A DNA stretch of 20,958 nucleotides from JAAYCI01 sp031548875 (GCA_031548875.1 JAVBQQ010000021.1:1-20958), one strand, 5' to 3'; shown: positions 7,849 through 15,092, numbered from the stretch's first letter. Translations and numbers: made by a program. Notes: generated by a model from the sequence alone, not told the origin.

Positions 7849-7877
7849 TTGACAAAACGAACAAACGGGGTTACGCT
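7849..7877 (+). promoter_or_regulatory. Promoter for the SDR gene
   Basis: A perfect TTGACA (7849-7854), a 17-base spacer and TACGCT (7872-7877). The leader before the ATG at 7956 is about 70 bases. Confidence 0.55.
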
Positions 7878-7955
7878 GAAAACAGAAACTGGCAACGCGC
7901 TGGAAAATACAAATCCACACAAGACAAGAATTAAGAAAAGTTGAGGTGCATAAAA

Positions 7956-8717
7956 ATGTTGAGACTGGAAAATCAAGTGGCAGTCATCACGGGTGCTGGC
8001 TCCGGCATGGGCTACGCTATGGCAAAGCTGTTCGCACAGGAGGGCGCCAAGGTCGTGGCGGCCGACATCAACCCCAAAGGTGTGAACGAGCTGATCGAGA
8101 ACATGGGCGACGTGCCGGGCGAGGTGATCTTCTGCGAGGCTGATGTCTCCCAACGAGACCAGGTGGAGCGCATGATCGACACGGCTGTGGATACGTTCGG
8201 CCGGCTGGACATACTGGTGAACAATGCGGGTGTGATGGACGACATGATGCCGGTGAGCGAACTGAGCGATGAGCTGTTTCACCACGTCATGGGTGTCAAC
8301 CTGACGGGCGTGTTCTATGCCTGCCGCCGCGCCGTGAACGTGATGACCCTGCAGGGGGGCGGCAAGGTCATCAACGTTGCGTCGGTGGGCGGGTTGAACG
8401 GCGCACGCGCCGGCATGGCCTATACGGCATCCAAGTTCGCGGTGGTGGGCCTCACGCGCAACATCGGCTTTATGTACGCCACCAAGAACATCCGCTGCAA
8501 TGCCATCTGCCCCGGCGGCGTGGACACGAACATCGGCAAGGGGCTGCGCTCTCCCAGCCAGTTTGGCATGGAGCGCACCGGCATTGGGACAGTAACCATG
8601 CCCCGCATGGGGGCAGCCGACGAGGTGGCCCATGCCGCGCTGTTTTTGGCAAGCGACGAGTCCAGCTTTGTGAACGGGACGACGCTCACGGTGGACGGCG
8701 GCTGGACAGCGTTCTGA
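7956..8717 (+). CDS. Short-chain dehydrogenase/reductase (SDR), classical type
   Basis: This 253-residue protein is a complete classical SDR: a Rossmann fold with T12-G-A-G-S-G-M-G19 for the dinucleotide, D37 after the second strand (AADIN), which favours NAD(H) over NADP(H), the structural NNAG at 89-92, and a catalytic triad of S133, Y146 and K150 (YTASK). The end FVNGTTLTVDGGW is the usual SDR C-terminus. The substrate is not evident; homologues act on sugars (glucose 1-dehydrogenase-like), 3-oxoacyl groups or steroids. GAGGTG at 7943-7948 lies 7 bases before the ATG at 7956. The gene is monocistronic, between its own promoter and a terminator at 8761-8797. Confidence 0.92.
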   Translation: MLRLENQVAVITGAGSGMGYAMAKLFAQEGAKVVAADINPKGVNELIENMGDVPGEVIFCEADVSQRDQVERMIDTAVDTFGRLDILVNNAGVMDDMMPVSELSDELFHHVMGVNLTGVFYACRRAVNVMTLQGGGKVINVASVGGLNGARAGMAYTASKFAVVGLTRNIGFMYATKNIRCNAICPGGVDTNIGKGLRSPSQFGMERTGIGTVTMPRMGAADEVAHAALFLASDESSFVNGTTLTVDGGWTAF

Positions 8718-8760
8718 GCGGACGCGCAGCCACGGCCCGAACATACAGTTTATAGCAAGG

Positions 8761-8797
8761 GTTCTCCTGTTGGTATATCCGGCAGGGGAACTTTTTT
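8761..8797 (+). terminator. Intrinsic terminator after the SDR gene
   Basis: A 9-bp stem with one G-T pair (8761-8769 with 8783-8791) is followed directly by T6. Confidence 0.85.
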
Positions 8798-8904
8798 GAA
8801 TAGAGGGAGCTTGATCGCGGGGATATACGGGTTCGGGTTTCGTTCTTGCGGTGGGAAGGAAAAAGACTGCCGCATGCGGCTTCTCCCATCCGGGGGCGGA
8901 TTTG

Positions 8905-8913
8905 TGATATACT
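8905..8913 (+). promoter_or_regulatory. Extended -10 promoter for the FAD dehydrogenase gene
   Basis: TGATATACT (8905-8913) is an extended -10 box. No good -35 box is seen at the right distance; instead a 12-base palindrome, GCCGCATGCGGC (8869-8880), lies about 28 bases upstream, where a regulator could act. Confidence 0.5.
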
Positions 8914-8994
8914 GTGTATATGTGGGCGCCCAGATGGGTCTGTCTACGCCGCCCGGACGGCGGCAAACCCCAACAGAAAGGCGTTGGAAACAAC

Positions 8995-10434
8995 ATGACA
9001 TGTGATGTCGTGATCGTGGGCGCAGGGCCCGCTGGTATCTTCACTGCCATCGAGGCCATCCGCAAGAGCGGGGAGGCCGGGCAAAGCGCGCCGCGCATCG
9101 TGATGGTGGAAAAGGGCCGCCCGCTGGAGGAACGCGCCTGCCCAAAGCATGAGGTTCACCGCTGTGTGAACTGCAAGCCCGGCTGCCATATCACCACCGG
9201 TTTTTCGGGCGCGGGCGCTTTCTCGGACGGCAAACTTTCGCTGAGCAGCGAGGTGGGCGGGGACCTGCCTGCCCTGATGGGCGAGGAGAAGGCTCAGGCG
9301 CTCATCGACTACACCGACGGCATCTACCTGGAGTTTGGTGCCAGCACCCAGGTGGAGGGGCTTGGCGACCCAGAAAAGACAAAGGAGATACGCCGGCGGG
9401 CCATCCAGGCGGGGCTGAAGCTGGTGGATTGCCCCATCCGCCACCTGGGCACCGAAAAGGCGCGCCAGCTGTATCTGGATATTGAAGAGTATCTGGATGT
9501 GAATGGCGTGGAGATGCTGTTTGGCTGCGAGTGCGTGAACCTGCTTTTGCAGGAGGAAGCCTGCCTGGGGGTGCTGGTGGCGCCGTCGGATGGGAAGGGC
9601 CCGGTGACCGAGATCCGTGCCGCGCAGACAGTGATTGCCACAGGGCGCCGCGGCGCCGACTGGCTGGAGCGCCTGTGTGCCGAGCACGGCATCGCCCACC
9701 AGCCGGGCACTGTGGATATCGGCGTGCGTGTGGAGGTGCGCAACGAGATCATGGAAGAGGTCAACAATGTGTTGTACGAGTCCAAGCTCGTCGGCTACCC
9801 CAAGCCCTTCAAGAACAAGGTGCGCACCTTCTGCCAGAACCCCGGTGGTTTTGTGAGCCAGGAGAACTACGACAATGATCTGGCGGTGGTGAACGGCCAC
9901 TCGTTCAAGGAGAAAAAGTCGGACAATACGAACCTCGCTATCCTCTGCTCGCACAATTTCAGCTACCCGTTCAACCACCCCATCGCCTACGCACAGCGCA
10001 TCGGCGAGCTGACCAACATGCTGGGCGACGGGCACATCCTGGTGCAGCGCTACGGCGATATTCTGGACGGCAAGCGCACCTGGCAGGAGGAACTGGCCAA
10101 TGCCAATGTGCGCCCCACACTACCCGACGCCGTGGCCGGGGACATCACTTCCGCAATGCCCTACCGTTCGATGACCAATATCATCCAGTTTATTGCCGCA
10201 GTGGACTATGTGGTGCCCGGCTTTGCCGGCACCGAGACGCTGCTCTATTCGCCGGAGCTTAAGTTCTACAGCAACAAGGTAAAAATGGACGCGGAGCTGA
10301 ACACGAGCATTGCCGGCCTGCACTGTCTGGGCGATTCCAGCGGCTGGACCCGCGGTTTGATGATGGCGTCGGCCATGGGGGTGGCCATGGGCCGGCGGCT
10401 GGCCGGCATAGAAGCCCAATGCCCGCTGGCTTAA
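8995..10434 (+). CDS. FAD-dependent dehydrogenase of the COG2509 type
   Basis: The 479-residue protein opens with an FAD-binding Rossmann motif, VIVG9-A-G-P-A-G14, and an acidic end of the second strand (MVEKG). A four-cysteine cluster follows (C49, C57, C60, C64 in CPKHEVHRCVNCKPGC), then GFSGAGAFSDGKLSLS, the signature of the uncharacterised COG2509 dehydrogenases. A second dinucleotide segment (TVIATGRRGADWL, about 213-225) and the C-terminal FAD-contacting GLHCLGDSSGWTRGLMMASAMG are also present, so the gene is full length. The cysteines could hold an iron-sulphur cluster or zinc; this is inferred from spacing. Physiological role unknown. ATG 8995 is chosen because the flavin motif must lie near the N-terminus; its binding site (GAAAGG at 8976-8981) is distant and weak, so expression may be modest. 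Confidence 0.88.
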   Translation: MTCDVVIVGAGPAGIFTAIEAIRKSGEAGQSAPRIVMVEKGRPLEERACPKHEVHRCVNCKPGCHITTGFSGAGAFSDGKLSLSSEVGGDLPALMGEEKAQALIDYTDGIYLEFGASTQVEGLGDPEKTKEIRRRAIQAGLKLVDCPIRHLGTEKARQLYLDIEEYLDVNGVEMLFGCECVNLLLQEEACLGVLVAPSDGKGPVTEIRAAQTVIATGRRGADWLERLCAEHGIAHQPGTVDIGVRVEVRNEIMEEVNNVLYESKLVGYPKPFKNKVRTFCQNPGGFVSQENYDNDLAVVNGHSFKEKKSDNTNLAILCSHNFSYPFNHPIAYAQRIGELTNMLGDGHILVQRYGDILDGKRTWQEELANANVRPTLPDAVAGDITSAMPYRSMTNIIQFIAAVDYVVPGFAGTETLLYSPELKFYSNKVKMDAELNTSIAGLHCLGDSSGWTRGLMMASAMGVAMGRRLAGIEAQCPLA

Positions 10435-10439
10435 AAAGA

Positions 10440-10467
10440 TTGACACTGCGCGCCCTTTATGTATAAT
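10440..10467 (+). promoter_or_regulatory. Perfect-consensus promoter for the unknown 141-residue protein
   Basis: TTGACA (10440-10445) and TATAAT (10462-10467) both match the sigma-A consensus fully with a 16-base spacer. It begins 6 bases after the dehydrogenase stop, and no terminator separates the two genes. Confidence 0.8.
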
Positions 10468-10533
10468 TAGTACATAACTGAAATTCTGTGGTGTGAAAGG
10501 CGAACCAGCCGCCCACCGAAAGGAGCAGGCGCG

Positions 10534-10959
10534 TTGATCATCACGGTGGATGAGATTGTGCAGAGTGTGGGGGAGGGCTTCCCACAGCGCTACCCGCATT
10601 TCAAGGAGTTCCAGATGGACGCCGCCTACGCTGCCTATTGGAAGCTGTGCCTGCAGGCGTTGCAGGACAGGGATCTGCTTGGCCATATCATTTTCTGCAA
10701 CGACCTGTTTGGCATCCCGCCGGTGAAAAGTTTTTTGTGCAACTATGCGTCTGAACTACAGGAGATCACCGGCAGCGAGGATGCCCAGCTGGAGGATTTT
10801 GTAAAAAAGGCGATTGGCGCCGTGTGGGGATATGTGTTCAAGGTGGTGTTTGAGTATGGGGGGCAGAAGAGCGTGTCCGTCTCTCTGAACCGCATGTTTA
10901 TGCTGAAAACCGCCACCTGTTACACGAACCCGCAAAAGAAGCTGGTGTTGGCATACTGA
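10534..10959 (+). CDS. Conserved-looking hypothetical protein, 141 residues
   Basis: I do not recognise this protein. It is a soluble, mixed-charge sequence without membrane spans or a signal peptide, with four cysteines (39, 55, 69, 119) not arranged as a metal site. It is aromatic-rich (AAYAAYWKLCLQAL, AIGAVWGYVFKVVFEY) and ends in KKLVLAY. The start is a TTG at 10534, supported by AAAGGAGC at 10519-10526, 8 bases before it, and by the perfect-consensus promoter at 10440-10467. The strong promoter suggests substantial expression in growing cells. The next gene is tRNA-Leu with its own promoter. A standalone housekeeping or stress function is possible but nothing in the context points to one. 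Confidence 0.8.
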   Translation: MIITVDEIVQSVGEGFPQRYPHFKEFQMDAAYAAYWKLCLQALQDRDLLGHIIFCNDLFGIPPVKSFLCNYASELQEITGSEDAQLEDFVKKAIGAVWGYVFKVVFEYGGQKSVSVSLNRMFMLKTATCYTNPQKKLVLAY

Positions 10960-10990
10960 AACAAAACCCGGCCGCCTGTGCAATTTCTGC

Positions 10991-11019
10991 TTGCGTGGGC
11001 GGCCAAGCTGTACTATACT
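10991..11019 (+). promoter_or_regulatory. Promoter of the tRNA-Leu gene
   Basis: TTGCGT (10991-10996), 17 bases, TATACT (11014-11019). The 7-bp inverted repeat GGCCGCC/GGCGGCC (10970-10976, 10998-11004) flanks the -35 box and may be the end hairpin of the upstream gene. Confidence 0.65.
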
Positions 11020-11042
11020 ATATTGTGTTGCGGTTTTGCCGC

Positions 11043-11128
11043 GCCGGCGTGTCGGAATGGCAGACGAGGAAGACTCAAAATCTTTTGTGGGCAACCACGT
11101 GGGGGTTCAAGTCCCTTCGCCGGCACCA
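11043..11128 (+). tRNA. tRNA-Leu, anticodon CAA
   Basis: The sequence folds as a class II tRNA. The 7-bp acceptor stem is GCCGGCG (11043-11049) with CGCCGGC (11118-11124), discriminator A and encoded CCA (11126-11128). The anticodon loop is CTCAAAA, giving CAA, which reads UUG. A long variable arm (TGTGG-GCAA-CCACG) and a TTCAAGT T-loop are present. The long variable arm and discriminator A fit leucine. Two T-stem pairs are G-T, which is slightly unusual. Confidence 0.95.
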
Positions 11129-11163
11129 AAAAGCCACTGTATCAACGATACAGTGGCTTTTTG
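11129..11163 (+). terminator. Intrinsic terminator after tRNA-Leu
   Basis: A 14-bp perfect stem (11129-11142 with 11147-11160) with a 4-base loop and a T5 run starts directly after the encoded CCA. Confidence 0.95.
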
Positions 11164-11166
11164 TGT

Positions 11167-11299
11167 GCCTGAGGGACTTGAAGCGAGCAGCGCACGAGCC
11201 CGAGTACAACCGGGGTATGGCGACGAGAAAAACCGATGTGCGTATGTCGCCGCCCCAATATCCCCTTCGCCGGCCTAAGGAACTTGAAGTGCGCAGTGC
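11167..11299. repeat. Two diverged repeats that mirror the tRNA-Leu T-arm and 3' end
   Basis: Two 27-base copies (11167-11193 and 11273-11299) share 22 positions and both contain A-GG-x-ACTTGAA, the reverse complement of the tRNA T-arm. The first has an exact 11-base inverted match (11172-11182 to 11106-11116). Just before the second copy, 12 bases of the tRNA 3' end (CCCTTCGCCGGC, 11113-11124) recur directly at 11263-11274. Between the copies an imperfect hairpin (GGGGTATGGCGAC with GTCGCCGCCCC) can form. No integrase or other gene is associated. Confidence 0.7.
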
Positions 11300-11351
11300 C
11301 TTTGCTTGAAAAATACAATGTCCGAAAACGGCGAACTTATTGGGAGAAAAG

Positions 11352-11360
11352 TGCTATACT
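11352..11360 (+). promoter_or_regulatory. Extended -10 promoter for the alkylation repair genes
   Basis: TGCTATACT (11352-11360) is an extended -10 box without a good -35 box, as expected for a gene that may need an activator. Its position rules out the in-frame ATG at 11306 as the translation start. Confidence 0.5.
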
Positions 11361-11407
11361 ATACGCAGGGCCATCTGTCTGCTCCAAAACATGCGAAAGG
11401 TGTCGCC

Positions 11408-12880
11408 ATGCAGAATCCGAAGCCGTCCCCCACGCCGGATGCGAAAATATATTACCCGGCGTTCAAGGCGCACGACGCCCGTTTTGACGGGCGGGTCTTC
11501 GTCGGCGTTTCGTCCACCGGCATCTATTGCCGGCCCGTTTGCCGCGTAAAGATGCCCAAAGAAGAAAACTGTACCTTCTACCACGGCGCGGCGGCGGCCG
11601 AAGCGGCCGGGTACCGTCCCTGCCTGAAATGCCGGCCGGAGCTTGCCCCAGGATTTGCGCCCGTGGACGCCGCAGGACGTCTCTCGCAAAAAGCCGCCCT
11701 GCTCATTGAGGAGGATGGTCTGTGCGAGAGCAGCCTTACGGAGCTGGCGTGTGAACTGGATGTGACGGACAGGCACCTGCGCCGCGTTTTTGCGTCGGAG
11801 TATGGTGTTTCACCGGTGCGGTACCTGCAAACATACCGGCTGTTGCTGGCCAAGAGCCTGCTGACTGACACCCTTCTCCCGGTAACCGATGTGGCATTTG
11901 CGGCCGGGTTTGGAAGTGTGCGGCGGTTCAACGCCCTGTTCCGTCAGCATTACCATCTGTCGCCGTCCTCCCTGCGCAAACAGGTGAAGGATATTCATGC
12001 AGACGGGCGGGACAGCATCACGCTGTTTCTGGGCTATCGCCCGCCCTACCGGTGGGACGCCATCCTTACCTTTTTGGCGGGAAGGGCAATCCCTGGCGTG
12101 GAGGCGGTGGCGGACGGCGCATACTACCGCACGGCGGCCCTGCATCAGGGTGGGGTGAGCTACCGTGGCTGGATATCGGTGCGGCATGCGGAAAAGAAGA
12201 ACGCGCTCGCCGTCACGGTCTCATCGACACTTTTACCGGTGCTGCCGAAGACGCTTGCACGGGTGAAGCATCTGTTTGACCTGCAATGCGGCCCGGAAGA
12301 GGTTTTCAACCGGCTTGCGGCCATGAATGAACTGCAGGATGGTCTGTGCGTGTGCGGAATGCGGCTGCCGGGCTGTTTTGATGCGTTTGAGATGTCGGTG
12401 CGCGCCGTGTTGGGCCAGCAGGTGACCGTGAAAGCAGCGCGCACGCTGGCGGCGCGGGTAGCCGCGGCCTACGGCACAGAAATAGAGACGCCTATTGCAG
12501 GCTTGACGCACACCTTCCCCGCACCGGTGCAGCTGTGTGACGCCGACGAGCTTTTGGGGAGGGGTCTTGGTATAACAGGCACGCGGGCGCGTTGCATAGG
12601 CGCACTGGCGGCGGCGCTTGTGGGCGGGGAGGTGGAACTCTCCCGCAGTGCGGACCCCGGCTTGCAGATGAAAAAGCTGCTGGGCCTGCCCGGCTTTGGA
12701 GAATGGACGGTGCAGTATATCGCCATGCGGGCACTGGGATGGCCGGATGCCTTCCCGCACACGGATTATGGTGTGAAAAAGGCGCTGGGTGACCGCACGC
12801 CGAAAGAGCGGCTGGAACTGGCAGAGCGGTGGCGGCCTTGGCGCTCCTACGCCACCATCCAGTTGTGGAATTCTCTATAG
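11408..12880 (+). CDS. Ada metal-binding sensor / AraC HTH / AlkA DNA-3-methyladenine glycosylase fusion
   Basis: The 490-residue protein joins three parts. Residues 11-85 are the Ada N-terminal zinc domain, with C41, C45, C72 and C75; in Ada the first cysteine takes a methyl group from phosphotriesters and turns the protein into an activator. Residues about 100-190 are a two-helix-turn-helix AraC DNA-binding domain. Residues about 205-490 are an AlkA base-excision glycosylase with an N-terminal AlkA domain and a HhH-GPD fold (MKKLLGLPGFGEWTVQYIAM) and the catalytic aspartate D453 in FPHTD. It removes 3-methyladenine and related lesions. No O6-methylguanine transferase domain is fused; that activity is in the next gene. 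AAAGG at 11396-11400 supports ATG 11408. Autoregulation by methylation is inferred from Ada. Confidence 0.93.
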   Translation: MQNPKPSPTPDAKIYYPAFKAHDARFDGRVFVGVSSTGIYCRPVCRVKMPKEENCTFYHGAAAAEAAGYRPCLKCRPELAPGFAPVDAAGRLSQKAALLIEEDGLCESSLTELACELDVTDRHLRRVFASEYGVSPVRYLQTYRLLLAKSLLTDTLLPVTDVAFAAGFGSVRRFNALFRQHYHLSPSSLRKQVKDIHADGRDSITLFLGYRPPYRWDAILTFLAGRAIPGVEAVADGAYYRTAALHQGGVSYRGWISVRHAEKKNALAVTVSSTLLPVLPKTLARVKHLFDLQCGPEEVFNRLAAMNELQDGLCVCGMRLPGCFDAFEMSVRAVLGQQVTVKAARTLAARVAAAYGTEIETPIAGLTHTFPAPVQLCDADELLGRGLGITGTRARCIGALAAALVGGEVELSRSADPGLQMKKLLGLPGFGEWTVQYIAMRALGWPDAFPHTDYGVKKALGDRTPKERLELAERWRPWRSYATIQLWNSL

Positions 12881-12924
12881 GACTATACCGCCACGGCAGC
12901 GAACAGGAAAGGATGTTTTTTGCT

Positions 12925-13467
12925 ATGGAAAAGACACAGTATACAATGGAATATGCGTCGCCCGTAGGTAGATTGACGCTGGCGAGCGACGGCGAGAACA
13001 TCACCGGGTTGTGGATGGAAAACCAGAAGTATTTCGGGGCGACGCTGGACGACGTGGCGCGGCAGAGCGAGCTGGCAGTGTTCGATGCCGTCGCCGCTTG
13101 GCTGGACAGCTATTTCCGGGAGGAGAAGCCCCCCATGACGCTTCCCCTGGCGCCAAGGGGAAGCGCGTTTCGCCGGGCGGTGTGGGACATCCTCTGCGCA
13201 ATCCCATACGGAGAGGTGGCCACCTACGGCGATATCGCGAAGGAGATGGCGAAACAACAGGGCAGGGAGACAATGTCTGCCCAGGCGGTGGGGGGCGCCG
13301 TTGGGCACAACCCCATCTCCATCCTGATACCCTGCCACCGCGTTGTGGGAACAGGCGGTAGCCTGACGGGCTATGCCGGGGGCATTGGCGCAAAGGTGAA
13401 GCTGCTACAGCTGGAAGAAGTGGACATGGACGCGTTTTTTGTGCCCGCCAAAGGGACGGCGCTGTGA
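12925..13467 (+). CDS. ogt: Methylated-DNA--[protein]-cysteine S-methyltransferase
   Basis: This 180-residue protein has the Ogt/MGMT layout: a small N-terminal ribonuclease-H-like domain (YASPVGRLTLASDG) and a C-terminal winged-helix DNA-binding domain (FRRAVWDIL, IPYGEVATYGDIA) carrying the suicide cysteine C127 in IPCHRVVG. It transfers the methyl group from O6-methylguanine to itself. ASN-type helix residues VGGAVGHNP are present. Two starts are possible: ATG 12913 immediately after GGAAAGG, too close, or ATG 12925, 12 bases after it; I favour 12925. It lies 44 bases after the AlkA fusion with no terminator, so the two are one operon and together rebuild the adaptive response that in E. 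coli is split as Ada and AlkA. Confidence 0.93.
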   Translation: MEKTQYTMEYASPVGRLTLASDGENITGLWMENQKYFGATLDDVARQSELAVFDAVAAWLDSYFREEKPPMTLPLAPRGSAFRRAVWDILCAIPYGEVATYGDIAKEMAKQQGRETMSAQAVGGAVGHNPISILIPCHRVVGTGGSLTGYAGGIGAKVKLLQLEEVDMDAFFVPAKGTAL

Positions 13468-13480
13468 GCTGTTGCGTGTT

Positions 13481-13505
13481 GTGCCATCGGCATTTCCCTT
13501 TTTTT
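13481..13505 (+). terminator. Weak terminator candidate after ogt
   Basis: A short TGCC-ATC-GGCA stem is followed, after a few bases, by a T7-8 run at about 13498-13505. The stem is only 4 bp, so this is a weak candidate. Confidence 0.35.
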
Positions 13506-13508
13506 AAC

Positions 13509-13547
13509 GTACCGGCAGTTTGACATTCTGGAAACGGCCGGTACAAT
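13509..13547 (+). promoter_or_regulatory. galE promoter framed by an inverted repeat
   Basis: TTGACA (13520-13525), a 16-base spacer and TACAAT (13542-13547) form a strong sigma-A promoter. An exact 8-base inverted repeat, GTACCGGC (13509-13516) and GCCGGTAC (13537-13544), brackets the -35 box and runs into the -10 box, a plausible operator. Confidence 0.65.
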
Positions 13548-13600
13548 AGGAAAGGAAACGGTGCGCGAGTGTCTGCCCGCACCGGGGGAGGGGCATGCGC

Positions 13601-14626
13601 ATGAAAGTACTGGTTACCGGCGGAGCGGGATACATCGGCAGCCACACCTGTGTGGAGCTGCTGCAGGCCGGCCACGAGGTGGTGGTGGCGGACGACCTGT
13701 CCAATTCGAGCGAAGAGTCCCTGCGTCGTGTACAGGAGATCACGGGCAGGCCGCTTGTGTTCTGCAAGGCGGATCTTTGCTGCGAAGCGGAGACCGAAGC
13801 CGTCTTCGCACAGAATCCGGGCATTGGAGCAGTTATCCATTTTGCGGCGCTCAAGGCCGTGGGCGAGAGCGTGCAAAAACCGCTCGAATACTACAGAAAC
13901 AACCTCACCTGCACGCTGGTGCTGCTGGATGCGATGCGCCGCCACGGCGTGAAGAGCATCGTCTATTCTTCGTCGGCCACCGTGTATGGCGCGCCCCAGC
14001 AGGTGCCTGTGCAGGAGGAATTCCCCACGTCGGCGGCGAACCCCTACGGCGCGACCAAGCTTTTCGCCGAGCGTATCCTGACTGATTGCAGCGCGGCCGA
14101 CCCTTCGCTGGGCGTGGCGCTGCTGCGGTATTTCAATCCCATTGGTGCGCACGAGAGCGGCCGCATTGGCGAGGACCCGAACGGCATCCCAAACAATTTG
14201 ATGCCCTTTATCACCCAGGTGGCCGTTGGGCGGCTGCCGCAGTTGACGGTGTTCGGAGACGACTGGCCCACCACCGACGGGACCTGTGTGCGCGACTACA
14301 TCCATGTGGTGGACCTGGCAAAGGGGCATGTGGCTGTGCTGGACTGGATGGCCGCCAACCGGGGGAGACTGGTGTGCAACCTGGGCACCGGCAGGGGCAC
14401 CAGCGTGCTTCAGGTGGTGCGCGCCTTTGAAGCCGCCAGCAGCAGGGCCATTCCCTATGTGGTAGGCCCGCGGCGCGCGGGGGACGTGGCCGAATTGTGG
14501 GCGGATCCCGGGCGCATCCACCATCTGCTGGGTTGGCGCGCCAAGTATGACATCGCGCGCATGTGCGAAGATTCCTGGCGGTGGCAACTGCAAAACCCGA
14601 ACGGGTATGGGGCGGCCGGACAGTAA
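13601..14626 (+). CDS. galE: UDP-glucose 4-epimerase
   Basis: The 341-residue protein is a full-length extended SDR epimerase. It has the NAD-binding G7-G-A-G-Y-I-G13, the D31-D-L-S-N segment, the catalytic S125 in YSSSATVYG and Y149-x-x-x-K153 (NPYGATK). RYFNPIGAHESGRIGEDP and TDGTCVRDYIHVVDLA are the GalE hallmarks for UDP-sugar binding. It interconverts UDP-glucose and UDP-galactose, feeding galactose use and cell-surface glycans. I chose the second ATG (13601): GGAGG at 13587-13591 lies 9 bases before it but only 3 from the ATG at 13595. It stands alone between a strong promoter and a strong terminator, with no galK or galT nearby, which fits a biosynthetic housekeeping role. Confidence 0.95.
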   Translation: MKVLVTGGAGYIGSHTCVELLQAGHEVVVADDLSNSSEESLRRVQEITGRPLVFCKADLCCEAETEAVFAQNPGIGAVIHFAALKAVGESVQKPLEYYRNNLTCTLVLLDAMRRHGVKSIVYSSSATVYGAPQQVPVQEEFPTSAANPYGATKLFAERILTDCSAADPSLGVALLRYFNPIGAHESGRIGEDPNGIPNNLMPFITQVAVGRLPQLTVFGDDWPTTDGTCVRDYIHVVDLAKGHVAVLDWMAANRGRLVCNLGTGRGTSVLQVVRAFEAASSRAIPYVVGPRRAGDVAELWADPGRIHHLLGWRAKYDIARMCEDSWRWQLQNPNGYGAAGQ

Positions 14627-14644
14627 GTCAAAAAGTGGAACGAT

Positions 14645-14688
14645 ACGAAAGGCCGTGCAGCATTTGTGCTGCACGGCCTTTCGTTTTG
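14645..14688 (+). terminator. Intrinsic terminator after galE
   Basis: A perfect 18-bp stem (14645-14662 with 14667-14684) with a 4-base loop is followed by a short T-rich run (TTTTGTT). Confidence 0.9.
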
Positions 14689-14742
14689 TTGGCTTATTGA
14701 CCGGCGCTCATCCGTTATTGGGAGTGAAAGGGTGCCCCGGGC

Positions 14743-14886
14743 ATGCCCCAGATGAAAAAACACAGGCCGATATTCGTCAAGCGGCATCTCTCCTATCTTG
14801 ATGTGGCGGCGCAATATATCTGCACTCAATCAGATGTGTCCTATTATAAATTTGAGCCCAAAGGCAACTATTTTACGATTCAATGA
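14743..14886 (+). other. Possible short ORF, 47 residues, in the AT-rich gap
   Basis: The 466-base stretch 14627-15092 holds the galE terminator, this frame, the one after it and the promoter of the kinase gene. This frame reads MPQMKKHRPIFVKRHLSYLD and on to YFTIQ: a basic N-terminus followed by aromatic residues. AAAGGG at 14728-14733 could act as a weak binding site. I do not recognise it. The base composition is more AT-rich than the neighbours, so it may be a transferred small gene or the remnant of one. Its stop overlaps the next ATG as ATGA. Confidence 0.25.
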
Positions 14887-15008
14887 TATTATCTATTGCA
14901 TGTGCGATAGCGAGACTCCGCATTGGACGGGAGAAGATAGGCGGGTTTCCTCTGGAGCAGAAGGATCCGAAGGGCAGCAACTATTCAATATTGGAATATT
15001 CCTACTGA
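14883..15008 (+). other. Possible short ORF, 41 residues, overlapping the previous one by ATGA
   Basis: The frame begins in the ATGA that ends the 47-residue frame and reads MILSIACAIARLRIGREKIG, ending in YSILEYSY. The 4-base overlap is the classical form of coupled translation, but it can also arise when one gene is broken by a frameshift. No family is recognised. The last part overlaps the promoter of the hybrid kinase gene, which argues against strong selection on the peptide. Confidence 0.2.
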
Positions 15009-15019
15009 TATGGTAGAAT
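14991..15019 (+). promoter_or_regulatory. Promoter for the hybrid kinase gene
   Basis: TTGGAA (14991-14996), 17 bases, and TAGAAT (15014-15019) preceded by TGG, an extended -10. The leader then carries a 9-bp hairpin (15045-15053 with 15057-15065) just before the AGGAG at 15077-15081. Confidence 0.6.
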
Positions 15020-15092
15020 ATAACCGTCCGTTTGTTTGGTCATCGGTGGTATACGTTATACCGCCCAACCCAAAAAAGGAGCAAAGAACTAA

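Noticed and set aside
11129..11299. Prophage or island attachment site at tRNA-Leu
   Set aside because: The 12-base repeat of the tRNA 3' end is suggestive, but the interval between the copies is only 150 bases and no integrase or excisionase gene is nearby.
11306..11407. Longer N-terminus for the AlkA fusion starting at 11306
   Set aside because: It would start before the predicted promoter at 11352-11360 and has no clear binding site; the Ada domain starts normally from 11408.
12829..12924. Longer N-terminus for ogt inside the AlkA gene
   Set aside because: It would overlap the alkA coding end in another frame, and the Ogt domain starts normally at 12925.
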